NCBI GenBank assembly: GCA_002416125.1
Contig: DIBU01000001.1
Location: 372,001 to 436,000 of the forward strand
Source: Halieaceae bacterium UBA5044
Lineage (GTDB): Bacteria; Pseudomonadota; Gammaproteobacteria; Pseudomonadales; Halieaceae
Direction: 5' to 3'
Length of the DNA: 64,000 nucleotides
The notes beneath the pieces were generated by a model, which was not told the origin of the DNA, ran no database searches, and saw only the letters and a program-made list of their open reading frames with translations. Positions 51,144 through 61,792 of this stretch are shown in pieces. The translations under genes and the position numbers were made by a program. The stretch's first letter is position 1. Every line of letters starts with the position of its first letter.

Positions 51144-52811
51144 CTATTCGTCCGCGCTGCGTCCTGGCCAGAGCAGCAGCAGGGCTCCCGAGAGCAGTAG
51201 CCAGCTGGCGGCCGGTACCGTACTGAGGAAGGCCCATCCCCCGGGCAGCGCCAGTACCAGCCCGCTGCCGGCGAGTGCCGCGGCCGCGACGTGGCGCCGC
51301 GACCTCCGGCGCTGTTGTGCGCGCTGCAGGGCCATCTGGCGTTGCTGTTGCTGGCGCTGCTGGCGTGAAAGATCGGGGCCGCCGGGCCTGCGTTGCAGGT
51401 TGTCGAGCACGGCATCCGGCACCTGCGGCAGCTGCTCCAGCCAGGAGGGAAAATGTCGCTGCAGGCGCCGCAGCATGGACTGCGGCGAATAGCGCTCCTG
51501 CACCCAGCGCTCGAGGAAGGGCTGCGCGGTGTCCCATAAATTGAGCTGCGGGTAGAGCTGGCGACCCAGGCCCTCGATGTTGAGGAGGGTCTTCTGCAGC
51601 AGAACCAGCGCAGGCTGCACTTCCATGTCGAAGCGCCGCGCCGTGCTGAACAGGTAAATCAGCAGCTGGCCGAAGGAAATGTCGCTGATGGGCCGTTCAA
51701 AAACGGGTTCGCAGACCGCGCGCATGGCGGACTCGAAATCCTGCACGCGGGTGTCCGGGGGAATCCAGCCGCACTCCACGTGCAGTTCGGCGACCGCGCG
51801 GTAGTCGCGCTGGAACACCGCCAGCAGGTTGCGCGCCAGGTAATACTGGTCAGCGTCGCTGAGGCTGCCTACGATCGCGCAATCCACGGCGATGTAGCGC
51901 GGGTTGGCGGGGTCGGTGGCGTTGACGAAGATATTGCCCGGGTGCATGTCGGCGTGGAAAAAGTTGTCGCGGAATACCTGCGTAAAGAAGATTTCCACAC
52001 CGCGTTCGGCGAGCAGCTTGAGGTCGGTGCCGCGTGCCTCGAGGGCGGCCATATCCGTCACCGGAATGCCGCTGATACGCTCCGCCACCATCACGTTGCT
52101 GCGCGTATAGTCCCAATATACCTGGGGTACGTAGACCAGGTCGCTGCCCTCGAAGTTGCGCCGCAGCTGGGAGGCGTTGGCCGCCTCGCGGCGTAAATCC
52201 AGCTCGTCGAGAATAGTCAGCTCGTAGTCCGCCACCACCTCCACCGGGCGCAGCCTGCGACCATCGGGCAGGTAGCGCTGCACCAGCCGCGCGAGGGTAT
52301 AGAGCAGTGCGAGGTCCTGGCGTATTACCGGCTCGATGTCCGGGCGCAGCACCTTGACCACGACCTCTTCCCCGCTGTGCAGCGTTGCACCGTGCACCTG
52401 CGCTACCGAGGCCGACGCTATGGGTATGGACTCGAATCGCGCAAACAGGGTGCTCACCGGCTCCCCGAGGGCAGACTCGATAATCCCCGCTGCCAGGGTT
52501 TCGTCGAAGGGGGGCACCTTGTCCTGCAGTCGCGCGAGCTCGTCGGCGATGTCGGCGGGCAGCAGGTCGCGTCGCGTCGACAGGAGTTGACCGAACTTGA
52601 TGAAGACCGGGCCCAGTGCCTCCAGCGCGCGGCGCAGCCGCTCTCCCCGACTCATGCCGGGCTGGCTGTTGCGCCAGGGCGACAGGCGCAGCAGCAGCCG
52701 CAGGGCCGCGGGCAGTGTTTCGGGCGCGACAAACTCCTGCAGCCGGTAGCGCCCCGCCACGCGCAGGATCAGCAGCAGCCGCCGACTGCGGGAAAACAGT
52801 CCGGCGCTCAC
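51144..52811 (-). CDS. ubiB: Ubiquinone biosynthesis accessory kinase-like protein UbiB
   Basis: 555 residues. ABC1/ADCK atypical-kinase fold: KFGQLLSTRRDLLPADIADELARLQDKVPP, a KxGQ motif, and FFHADMHPGNIFVN as the catalytic/metal loop. The C terminus has one to two hydrophobic segments (VAAAALAGSGLVLALPGG, ASWLLLSGALLLLW) that anchor it to the inner membrane, after a very Q/R-rich linker. UbiB supports ubiquinone synthesis. Coupled to ubiJ by ATGA overlap. Confidence 0.97.
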   Translation of the reverse strand: MSAGLFSRSRRLLLILRVAGRYRLQEFVAPETLPAALRLLLRLSPWRNSQPGMSRGERLRRALEALGPVFIKFGQLLSTRRDLLPADIADELARLQDKVPPFDETLAAGIIESALGEPVSTLFARFESIPIASASVAQVHGATLHSGEEVVVKVLRPDIEPVIRQDLALLYTLARLVQRYLPDGRRLRPVEVVADYELTILDELDLRREAANASQLRRNFEGSDLVYVPQVYWDYTRSNVMVAERISGIPVTDMAALEARGTDLKLLAERGVEIFFTQVFRDNFFHADMHPGNIFVNATDPANPRYIAVDCAIVGSLSDADQYYLARNLLAVFQRDYRAVAELHVECGWIPPDTRVQDFESAMRAVCEPVFERPISDISFGQLLIYLFSTARRFDMEVQPALVLLQKTLLNIEGLGRQLYPQLNLWDTAQPFLERWVQERYSPQSMLRRLQRHFPSWLEQLPQVPDAVLDNLQRRPGGPDLSRQQRQQQQRQMALQRAQQRRRSRRHVAAAALAGSGLVLALPGGWAFLSTVPAASWLLLSGALLLLWPGRSADE

Positions 52812-53452
52812 TGCCCGGCGCTCCGGATGCGCTTGCGCAGCCGTTCCAGCCGCGACTGCAACCGCTCCACGCGTTGCTGCAGGGCTTGCACGTCGCCGTA
52901 GAAGTCCTCGACTTCCAGGCGCGGTGGTGTCAGGCGCGCCTCCTCATGGATGAACTCCTCGAGCTGCCGCAGCAGGCTGCTCGACGCGGCCGTCCCGGCA
53001 CTGAAACCGGCGCGCAGGAACTGCGCAAGCTGATGGCCAGCGACGTCCCCGAGCACGTTCACCAGCGGCGCTTCCCAGTCCAGGTCGAGGCGCCCGATGA
53101 TGCCCTGCAGTTCGATCAGTGGCGCGCTGTCGCCCTGCAGCACCAGGTTGCCGTTGATCAGTGTGGCTGCCGGGTCGCTGGCGCCCGCCAGCTGGGCAAA
53201 ATCGGCGGCGCTGCCGCGCACGCGCGTGGTCACCGGGCCATCGTAATAGCCGAGTAACCGGGTGCGTTCCGCGCCCGGTTGCAGGTACACGTGAACAACG
53301 GGCGAGGTGCACTCGATGGCGAAGGTGCGTCCGGCCAGCCCGGCCAGTTGCCGCTGGCCAGCCGGGTCCAGCGCCAGGGCGCGATTGAGTGCCGCCTCCA
53401 GCGCAGCCAGTGCCGCTGTGGTCAGCGTCGGGTCGAGGCCGGCGGGGGCCAT
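52808..53452 (-). CDS. ubiJ: Ubiquinone biosynthesis accessory factor UbiJ (SCP2 domain)
   Basis: 214 residues from the ATG at 53452, 1 nt after ubiE; the open frame is much longer only because it reads across ubiE in another phase. An SCP2 lipid-binding domain (FAIECTSPVVHVYLQPGAER to NLVLQGDSAPLIELQG) is followed by a C-terminal coiled coil (VQALQQRVERLQSRLERLRKR). UbiJ carries lipid intermediates for the Ubi complex. Its end overlaps ubiB by 4 bp. ubiE-ubiJ-ubiB is the standard order. Confidence 0.94.
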   Translation of the reverse strand: MAPAGLDPTLTTAALAALEAALNRALALDPAGQRQLAGLAGRTFAIECTSPVVHVYLQPGAERTRLLGYYDGPVTTRVRGSAADFAQLAGASDPAATLINGNLVLQGDSAPLIELQGIIGRLDLDWEAPLVNVLGDVAGHQLAQFLRAGFSAGTAASSSLLRQLEEFIHEEARLTPPRLEVEDFYGDVQALQQRVERLQSRLERLRKRIRSAGQ

Positions 53453-53453
53453 G

Positions 53454-54203
53454 TCAGGCCTTGAAGCCCCGATGCAGGGCGACAACGCCGCCGGTGAGGT
53501 TGTGGTATTCGCAGTTGACGAAGCCCGCATCCTCCAGCATGCCCAGCAGTGTGTCCTGATCGGGGTGCATACGGATGGATTCTGCCAGGTACTGGTAGCT
53601 GTCGCTGTCCCCCGCGACCAGCCTGCCCATGAACGGCAGCACGCGGAAGGAGTAGCCGTCGTAGGCTTTTTCCAGCAGTGGGTTGACCGGCTTGGAGAAT
53701 TCCAGCACCAGCAGCCGCCCCCCGGGCTTGAGCACGCGCAGCATGGAGCGCAGGGCGAGGGCCTTGTCGGTGACGTTGCGCAGGCCGAAGGCGATACTGA
53801 CGCAGTCGAAGCTGTCGTCGGGGAAAGGCAGGTACTGCGCATCGGCCTGTACGAACTCGAGGTTGCCCTGGTAGCCGTGGTCCAGCAGTTTGTCGCGGCC
53901 CACGTTGAGCATGGATTCGTTGATGTCTGCCAGCACCACGCGACCCGTGGGTCCGACGATGTCAGCGAACTTTGCGGCCAGGTCACCCGTGCCGCCGGCA
54001 ATATCCAGCACCGACTGGCCGGTGCGCACGGCACTGAGTTCGATGGTGAAGCGCTTCCATATCCGGTGTATGCCGCCGGACATGAGGTCATTCATCAGGT
54101 CATAGCGCCCCGCCACCGAATGAAAGACATTGGCCACGAGGCCGGCCTTGGCGTCCTCATCGACTTCCCGGTAACCGAAATGGGTGGTGCGTTTATCGCT
54201 CAT
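53454..54203 (-). CDS. ubiE: Bifunctional demethylmenaquinone/2-methoxy-6-polyprenyl-1,4-benzoquinol methyltransferase
   Basis: 249 residues. SAM domain: THFGYREVDEDAKAGLVANVF, VLDIAGGTGDLAAKFA, VLADINESMLNVGRDK, IAFGLRNVTDKALALRSM and LLVLEFSKP. It adds the C-methyl group in ubiquinone synthesis, and in menaquinone synthesis if present. First of ubiE-ubiJ-ubiB-hisI-hisE-tatABC. Confidence 0.98.
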   Translation of the reverse strand: MSDKRTTHFGYREVDEDAKAGLVANVFHSVAGRYDLMNDLMSGGIHRIWKRFTIELSAVRTGQSVLDIAGGTGDLAAKFADIVGPTGRVVLADINESMLNVGRDKLLDHGYQGNLEFVQADAQYLPFPDDSFDCVSIAFGLRNVTDKALALRSMLRVLKPGGRLLVLEFSKPVNPLLEKAYDGYSFRVLPFMGRLVAGDSDSYQYLAESIRMHPDQDTLLGMLEDAGFVNCEYHNLTGGVVALHRGFKA

Positions 54204-54260
54204 GCGGCCTCCGCCGTCCTGTAACAGGGCCGTTATTGTAGCGCGATGTGGCTCCCGCGG

Positions 54261-54653
54261 TCAGGGCTGGAACTGGATGACCTGCACCTGGGGATCACGT
54301 GTGGCACCGGCCGCCGACATGCGGTCGAGGTAGTCCTGCCAGAGCGCTTCCCGCTGCGTGCACAGCTGATAGAGGTAATCCCAGGCATAGAGCCCGGTGT
54401 CGTGCCCGTCATCGAATACCAGTTGCAGTGCATAGTGCCCCACAGGCCGGATGTCGGTGATGGCGACGTGCATCTTGCCGGTTTGCAGCACCTCCTGCCC
54501 CGGGCCGTGCCCCTTCACCTCGGCCGAGGGGGAGTAGACGCGCAGGTACTCACAGGGCAAACGGTAGCTTTCTCCACCGGCATATGCCAGCTCGAGCTCC
54601 CGCGAGGCGCGGTGCAGGTGTATGTCGATGGGGCGCGGTGCTCGTTCGGTCAT
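54261..54653 (-). CDS. DUF971 (gamma-butyrobetaine hydroxylase-like N-terminal) protein
   Basis: 130 residues of the GBBH-like_N domain: IDIHLHRASRELELAYAGGESYRLPCEYLRVYSPSAEV (in parts) and VGHYALQLVFDDGHDTGLYAWDYLY. It has no oxygenase domain. Function is unknown; iron-sulfur or cofactor roles have been suggested for the fold. It stands between hslU and ubiE (gaps 15 and 57 bp) as in relatives. Confidence 0.9.
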   Translation of the reverse strand: MTERAPRPIDIHLHRASRELELAYAGGESYRLPCEYLRVYSPSAEVKGHGPGQEVLQTGKMHVAITDIRPVGHYALQLVFDDGHDTGLYAWDYLYQLCTQREALWQDYLDRMSAAGATRDPQVQVIQFQP

Positions 54654-54668
54654 GGCGTGACTCTCAAC

Positions 54669-55997
54669 TCACAGAATGAAGCGCGACAGGTCTTCGTCTT
54701 CGCTCAGGGCCTGCAGCTGGCTGTTGACGTAGTCGGCGTCGATGGTCAGCGGCTGTTGCTGCAGCCCGGCATCCGCGGCGCCGAAGGAGGCCTGCTCCAG
54801 CAGGCGCTCCATGACGGTATGCAGGCGTCTTGCCCCGATGTTTTCGGTTTTCTCGTTGACCTGCCAGGCGGTCTCCGCAATGCGCCGCAAGCCATCTGCG
54901 GTGAACTCCACCTCCAGGCCTTCCGTGGCCAGCAGGGCCTGGTACTGTTCGGTGAGTGAAGCGTCAGGCTCGGTGAGGATGCGCTCGAAGTCGCTGGCGG
55001 TCAGTGACTCCAGTTCCACCCGGATTGGCAGGCGGCCCTGCAATTCAGGGATCAGGTCGGAGGGCTTGGCGAGGTGGAACGCGCCCGAGGCGATGAACAG
55101 GATATGGTCGGTCTTGATTGTGCCGTGCTTGGTGGTGACGGTAGAGCCCTCGATCAGCGGTAGCAGATCGCGCTGCACGCCTTCCCGCGAGACATCGGCC
55201 CCGGCCGTCTCGCCGCGCTTTGCCACCTTGTCCAGTTCGTCGATGAAGACGATACCATTCTGCTCGGCTTCGCGAATGGCCCGCTGCTTCAGCTCCTCTT
55301 CGTTGACCAGCTTGGCCGCCTCTTCGTCGCACAGGGCCTTCAACGCCGCCTTGACCGGCATGCGGCGGGTCTTGCTCTGCTGGCGCGAGAGGTTGGAGAA
55401 CATGCTTTGCAGCTGGTTGGTCATCTCCTCCATGCCCGGGGGCGCCATGATCTCCATGCCAAGCCCGCTGGTCGCCAGGTTGACCTCCACTTCCTTGTCA
55501 TCGAGCTCGCCTTCGCGCAGTTTTTTCCGCAGCAGCTGCCGGGTGCCGGCGCCGGCGGTGTTGTCGGCGCTGTCTCCGCGCGCCGGAGGCAGCAGGATGT
55601 CCAGCAGCCGCTCCTCTGCTGCCTCTTCGGCGCGAAACCGCACTCGTTGCATCTCCTGCTCGCGATACAGTTTCACGGCAACGTCGGCGAGGTCGCGGAT
55701 GATCGACTCCACATCGCGGCCGACATAGCCCACCTCGGTAAACTTGGTGGCCTCGACCTTGACGAACGGCGCATTCGCCAGCTTCGCCAGGCGACGCGCG
55801 ATTTCGGTCTTGCCCACGCCGGTGGGGCCGATCATGAGAATATTCTTCGGGGTGATTTCGGCGCGCAGCGCATCCGGCAGCTGCATGCGTCGCCAGCGAT
55901 TGCGCAGGGCGATCGCCACAGCGCGCTTGGCGTCCTGCTGGCCGATGATGTGCTTGTCCAGTTCGTGGACAATCTCGCGGGGCGTCATGTTGGACAT
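54669..55997 (-). CDS. hslU: ATP-dependent protease ATPase subunit HslU
   Basis: 442 residues. AAA+: MIGPTGVGKTEIARRLAKLA (Walker A), IVFIDELDKVAKRG (Walker B), central insertion domain about 110-245, sensor region and the C-terminal LSRFIL tail that docks into HslV. It unfolds proteins for HslV. Next to hslV (gap 9 bp). Confidence 0.98.
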   Translation of the reverse strand: MSNMTPREIVHELDKHIIGQQDAKRAVAIALRNRWRRMQLPDALRAEITPKNILMIGPTGVGKTEIARRLAKLANAPFVKVEATKFTEVGYVGRDVESIIRDLADVAVKLYREQEMQRVRFRAEEAAEERLLDILLPPARGDSADNTAGAGTRQLLRKKLREGELDDKEVEVNLATSGLGMEIMAPPGMEEMTNQLQSMFSNLSRQQSKTRRMPVKAALKALCDEEAAKLVNEEELKQRAIREAEQNGIVFIDELDKVAKRGETAGADVSREGVQRDLLPLIEGSTVTTKHGTIKTDHILFIASGAFHLAKPSDLIPELQGRLPIRVELESLTASDFERILTEPDASLTEQYQALLATEGLEVEFTADGLRRIAETAWQVNEKTENIGARRLHTVMERLLEQASFGAADAGLQQQPLTIDADYVNSQLQALSEDEDLSRFIL

Positions 55998-56006
55998 GCG
56001 GGGAGC

Positions 56007-56546
56007 CTAATAGTCGAGTTGTTCGATGGTTTGGTTGTGATTGGTGTAGATGCAGATATCGCCGGCGATATTCAGGCCCTTCTCCACGATGCTGCGGGCG
56101 TCGAGTTCGGTATTGTCCAGCAGTGCGCGGGCGGCGGATTGCGCGAAGGGGCCACCGGAGCCGATGGCAATCAGGTTGTCCTCGGGCTCGATGACATCGC
56201 CGTTGCCGGTGATCACCAGGGAGGTCTCTTTGTCGGCGACCGCCAGCAACGCTTCCAGCCGGCGCAGGGCGCGTTCGGTGCGCCAGGCCTTGGCCAGTTC
56301 CACGGCGGCGCGCACCAGATGCCCCTGGTGCTTGTCCAGCTGGGCTTCAAACAGCTCGAACAGGGTGAAGGCATCCGCCGTGCCGCCGGCGAAGCCCGCC
56401 AGCACCTTGTTCTTGTGCAGGCGGCGCACTTTGCGCGCGTTCCCCTTCATGACGGTATTACCCATCGATACCTGCCCGTCTCCGCCAATGACAACGCTGT
56501 TGCCACGACGCACTGAGAGGATGGTCGTGCCTCGATACTGTTCCAC
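56007..56546 (-). CDS. hslV: ATP-dependent protease proteolytic subunit HslV
   Basis: 179 residues. Mature N-terminal threonine lies in RGTTILSVRR and the body keeps VVIGGDGQVSMGNTVMKGNARKVRRL (in parts), FAGGTADAFTLFELFE and GSGGPFAQSAARALL. It forms a two-ring chamber with HslU. Slightly longer leader (MEQYRG) than in E. coli. In the minus-strand chain between the SPOR gene and hslU. Confidence 0.98.
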   Translation of the reverse strand: MEQYRGTTILSVRRGNSVVIGGDGQVSMGNTVMKGNARKVRRLHKNKVLAGFAGGTADAFTLFELFEAQLDKHQGHLVRAAVELAKAWRTERALRRLEALLAVADKETSLVITGNGDVIEPEDNLIAIGSGGPFAQSAARALLDNTELDARSIVEKGLNIAGDICIYTNHNQTIEQLDY

Positions 56547-56622
56547 GATAAGTCTCCTGTTGCTCCAGATATGGGGAGCCGTGGCGGGAATTCAAGCGCG
56601 CCGCCACGGGGCGGCACCGGTG

Positions 56623-57183
56623 CTAGGGACGCCCCCGCTTCAACAGCAGGGTGTCGATGTTCTGCGCGGCCGTTAAGCCACGCGCGCGGCTCATCTGTGC
56701 GTGGGTGGTGTAGGGCCCGAGATACACCCGGAACCAGCGACCGTTGTCTCCCGTGGATTCCTCCACGCTGGGTTCCAGGCCGAGCAGTAGCAGCTCCGCG
56801 CGTCGCCGGTCAGCATCCTCGCGCTGGCGGAAGGAGCCCGCCTGCAGCACATAGCTCTCCGCGGGCGGCGGGGCCACGTTGGGCTGTTGCGCCACCTCTG
56901 TCGGTTCAACCTCCACGTCGATGGTCTGTTCCGGCAACATGGTATAGAAGTCGAAGCGGGGTTTTGGGGGTGCCTCGGCCGCGGCGGTTTCCGCTGCTTC
57001 TCCCGCGGGCTGTGTGCCCGGCGGCAGTGTGCCCAGGTAGAGCAGCAGGCTGAGAAATACGCCTGTGCCCACCCCGGCAGCAAACCAGCGCCAGGGGCTT
57101 GCGCCGCCACTACTGCGGCTGGCCGCCTGGGGCTTGCGGCGCGCCCCGCTGCGCCCGCCCCGGCCGCCGCTGTCGCGTGCCAT
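56623..57183 (-). CDS. SPOR-domain cell-division protein (FtsN-like)
   Basis: 186 residues. Basic N terminus, one membrane helix (FAAGVGTGVFLSLLLYLGTL), a proline/alanine/glutamate linker, and a C-terminal SPOR domain: SYVLQAGSFRQREDADRRRAELLLLGLEPSVE and FRVYLGPYTTHAQMSRARGL (in parts), which binds septal peptidoglycan. This is the topology of FtsN. It starts directly at the argS stop with no gap. Confidence 0.92.
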   Translation of the reverse strand: MARDSGGRGGRSGARRKPQAASRSSGGASPWRWFAAGVGTGVFLSLLLYLGTLPPGTQPAGEAAETAAAEAPPKPRFDFYTMLPEQTIDVEVEPTEVAQQPNVAPPPAESYVLQAGSFRQREDADRRRAELLLLGLEPSVEESTGDNGRWFRVYLGPYTTHAQMSRARGLTAAQNIDTLLLKRGRP

Positions 57184-58869
57184 TTACATGGCCTCCGGTG
57201 CGTTCACGCCCAGCAGCCACAGGCCGTTGGCCACCACCTGGCGCACGGCTTCGCTCAGCGCGATGCGGGCATCGCGCAGTTCGCCGTCATCCACCAGCAG
57301 TTTGTGCGCGTTGTAGTAGCTGTGGAACTCGGCAGCCAGCTCCCGCAGGTAGTTGGCTACCGTGTGGGGTTCGCTGGCCAGCGCCGCGCCCGCCACCACC
57401 TCGGGGTACTGGTCGAGCCGCTTGATCAGCGCTTTCTCCTGCTCCTCCTCCAGTCGTGGCAGCGCCGCAATGCCGCGCTCCTGTTCCCAGTCCCAGCCCT
57501 GCTCGGCCAGTTTGGCGCGCACCGAGCAGGCGCGGGCGTGGGCATACTGAATGTAATACACCGGGTTGTCGTTGCTCTGCGACAGCGCCAGGTCGATATC
57601 GAAGGTAAGCTGTGAGCTGGGCGCCCGAGCCACCAGGAAATAGCGTGTGGCGTCACAGCCGACTTCATCGATCAGGTCGCGCAGGGTGACGTAGCTGCCT
57701 GCTCGCTTGGACAGCTTCACCTCGTTGCCGTCGCGCATCACCGTCACCATCTGGTGCAGGACATAGTCGGGCCAGCCTTGCGGAATATCGGCCTGCAGGG
57801 CCTGCAGGCCAGCTCGCACGCGAGTCACGGTGCTGTGGTGATCCGCGCCCTGTTCGTTGATCACGCGTTCAAAGCCGCGCTGCCATTTGTTGAAGTGGTA
57901 GGCCACGTCCGGGAGGAAATAGGTGTACCCGCCTTCCCGTTTGCGCATCACCCGGTCCTTGTCGTCGCCGAAGGCCGTGGTGCGTAACCAGAGCGCACCG
58001 TCCTGTTCATAGGTATGGCCATTGGCGACCAGCCTGGCCACCGTCGCCTCTACCTCGCCGGACTCGTAGAGGGAGGACTCCAGAAAGTAGCGGTCGAAGT
58101 GCACCGCGAAGGCTTTCAGGTCCAGGTCCTGTTCGCGGCGCAGGTAGGCAACGGCGAAGTCGCGGATGGCATCGAGGTCGTCCGGGTCCGCCTTGCCGGC
58201 GACATGGCGGTCCGTGGCGTCGATTTTTTCACCCGCCAGATAGGCTGCGGCAACATCGGCGATGTAGTCGCCGCGATAGCCGTCTTCAGGCCATTGCGGG
58301 TCGTCGGGTCCCAGGCCGCGGCAGCGCGCCTGTACCGAGAGGGCCAGGTTGCTGATCTGGGCCCCGGCATCGTTGTAGTAGAACTCGCTGGCCACCGACC
58401 AGCCGGTGGCGCTGAGCAGCCGGCAGATGCTGTCGCCCACGGCAGCACCGCGGCCATGGCCGACGTGCAGGGGGCCGGTGGGGTTGGCGGACACGAACTC
58501 AACCTGCACCCGGCGGCCGGCGCCGGCGTTGCTGCGACCGAACTGCTCGCCCTCGGTGAGCACGCGCTGCACCACTGCGCGGCTGCTGTCGCCCGACAGG
58601 AAGAAATTGATGAAGCCCGGCCCGGCGACCTCCGCGCGGCTGACCAGCGGTGAGGCCGGAAGAGCGTCACAGATCATGCCCGCCAGGTCGCGGGGTTTGT
58701 AGCCTGCCGCCTTGGCCAGGGTCAGGGCCACGTTGCTGGCCAGATCGCCGTGGCTGGCGTCCCGTGTACGCTCGATGACGATGGTCGGTTGCGTGGCCTC
58801 GGGGAGTCGACCGTCGGCGGCCAGCGCGTCCAGGGCCTGCTGGATCAGCTGTGACAATTGTTCCTTCAT
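57184..58869 (-). CDS. argS: Arginyl-tRNA synthetase
   Basis: 561 residues from the ATG at 58869 (MKEQLSQLIQQAL); 23 more open codons precede. Class I synthetase: NPTGPLHVGHGRGAAVGD as the HIGH motif, KLSKRAG in place of KMSKS, N-terminal Add-1 domain and C-terminal DALR anticodon-binding domain. It charges tRNA(Arg). In the minus-strand chain between priA and the SPOR gene. Confidence 0.97.
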   Translation of the reverse strand: MKEQLSQLIQQALDALAADGRLPEATQPTIVIERTRDASHGDLASNVALTLAKAAGYKPRDLAGMICDALPASPLVSRAEVAGPGFINFFLSGDSSRAVVQRVLTEGEQFGRSNAGAGRRVQVEFVSANPTGPLHVGHGRGAAVGDSICRLLSATGWSVASEFYYNDAGAQISNLALSVQARCRGLGPDDPQWPEDGYRGDYIADVAAAYLAGEKIDATDRHVAGKADPDDLDAIRDFAVAYLRREQDLDLKAFAVHFDRYFLESSLYESGEVEATVARLVANGHTYEQDGALWLRTTAFGDDKDRVMRKREGGYTYFLPDVAYHFNKWQRGFERVINEQGADHHSTVTRVRAGLQALQADIPQGWPDYVLHQMVTVMRDGNEVKLSKRAGSYVTLRDLIDEVGCDATRYFLVARAPSSQLTFDIDLALSQSNDNPVYYIQYAHARACSVRAKLAEQGWDWEQERGIAALPRLEEEQEKALIKRLDQYPEVVAGAALASEPHTVANYLRELAAEFHSYYNAHKLLVDDGELRDARIALSEAVRQVVANGLWLLGVNAPEAM

Positions 58870-58980
58870 TTCCAGGGGGGATACCTGCGTTTTCTGGGGT
58901 GAATTGACGACTCGCCTGTGCGCAAGCCAGCATCGCATTATCGCCGCAAATGGCCGCTCATGGCCAGCGCGCGCCGGCGA

Positions 58981-61179
<2,199 letters not shown>

Positions 61180-61233
61180 CGTGCCTCTCAGCGTGTTATC
61201 GGTGTGGAACGGTGGCGGATAATAGCGCAAACC

Positions 61234-61288
61234 GCGGGGCTGCCTACAGCGGGGCAGCCTACAGCGGAGCTGCCGTCAGCGGGGCTTG
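61234..61288. repeat. 15 bp imperfect tandem repeat upstream of rpmE
   Basis: Three full units of GCGG(G/A)GC(T/A)GCC(T/G)(A/T)CA plus a partial fourth, ending at the -35 box of the rpmE promoter. They lie in the 222 bp between priA and rpmE. Confidence 0.8.
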
Positions 61289-61313
61289 CGCTGGCCGCTG
61301 TGTCTGGTACTAT
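61286..61313 (+). promoter_or_regulatory. Likely sigma-70 promoter of rpmE
   Basis: TTGCGC (61286-61291), 16 bp, TACTAT (61308-61313) with an extended TG one base upstream. Transcription would begin about 80 nt before the rpmE start. Confidence 0.6.
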
Positions 61314-61401
61314 GCGCGCCTATTTTTTCGCGTTACCTCCACAATTCCGGTGCGGTGCCCGACAGGATCGGGTGGCGGCACCAATTCACAGGAGCAACAC
61401 C

Positions 61402-61617
61402 ATGAAAGCAGAAATTCATCCCAAGTACGAGGCGGTTACCGCAACGTGCAGCTGTGGCAACGTGGTTGCCACGCGCTCCACGCGCTGCGAAGACTTCCAC
61501 ATCGACGTGTGCTCGCAGTGCCACCCGTTCTTTACGGGCAAGCAGAAGGTGCTCGACAGCGGCGGCCGCGTTGACCGCTTCAAGAAGCGTTTTGGCGCGC
61601 GCGGCGCATCGCGCTAA
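61402..61617 (+). CDS. rpmE: 50S ribosomal protein L31
   Basis: 71 residues; AGGAG 7 nt upstream confirms the ATG at 61402. Zinc-binding (C+) form: the CSCG pair and VCSQCHPFFTGKQK are complete, so it is the zinc-dependent rather than the zinc-free paralogue. It joins the two ribosomal subunits through bridge B1b. Followed by a terminator. Confidence 0.98.
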   Translation: MKAEIHPKYEAVTATCSCGNVVATRSTRCEDFHIDVCSQCHPFFTGKQKVLDSGGRVDRFKKRFGARGASR

Positions 61618-61657
61618 GCGGCTCCAGCCGGCTGCCTGGTGCAGCCGGCAAACAGAG

Positions 61658-61687
61658 GCCGGGCACCTTGGGGTTCCCGGCTTTTTT
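61658..61687 (+). terminator. Rho-independent terminator of rpmE
   Basis: Stem GCCGGG/CCCGGC (61658-61663 with 61676-61681), inner pairs ACC/GGT, then six T. It begins 40 nt after the rpmE stop codon. Confidence 0.85.
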
Positions 61688-61792
61688 GTGTCTGGTACAA
61701 GCCCTTGAAGTGCCTGCGCTTGTGGCTGCGAGTGCTTTTCTATATTCTCGTGCGTCCCTCCCGCAAGCGCAGTCACCAGCGGATTTCTGACT

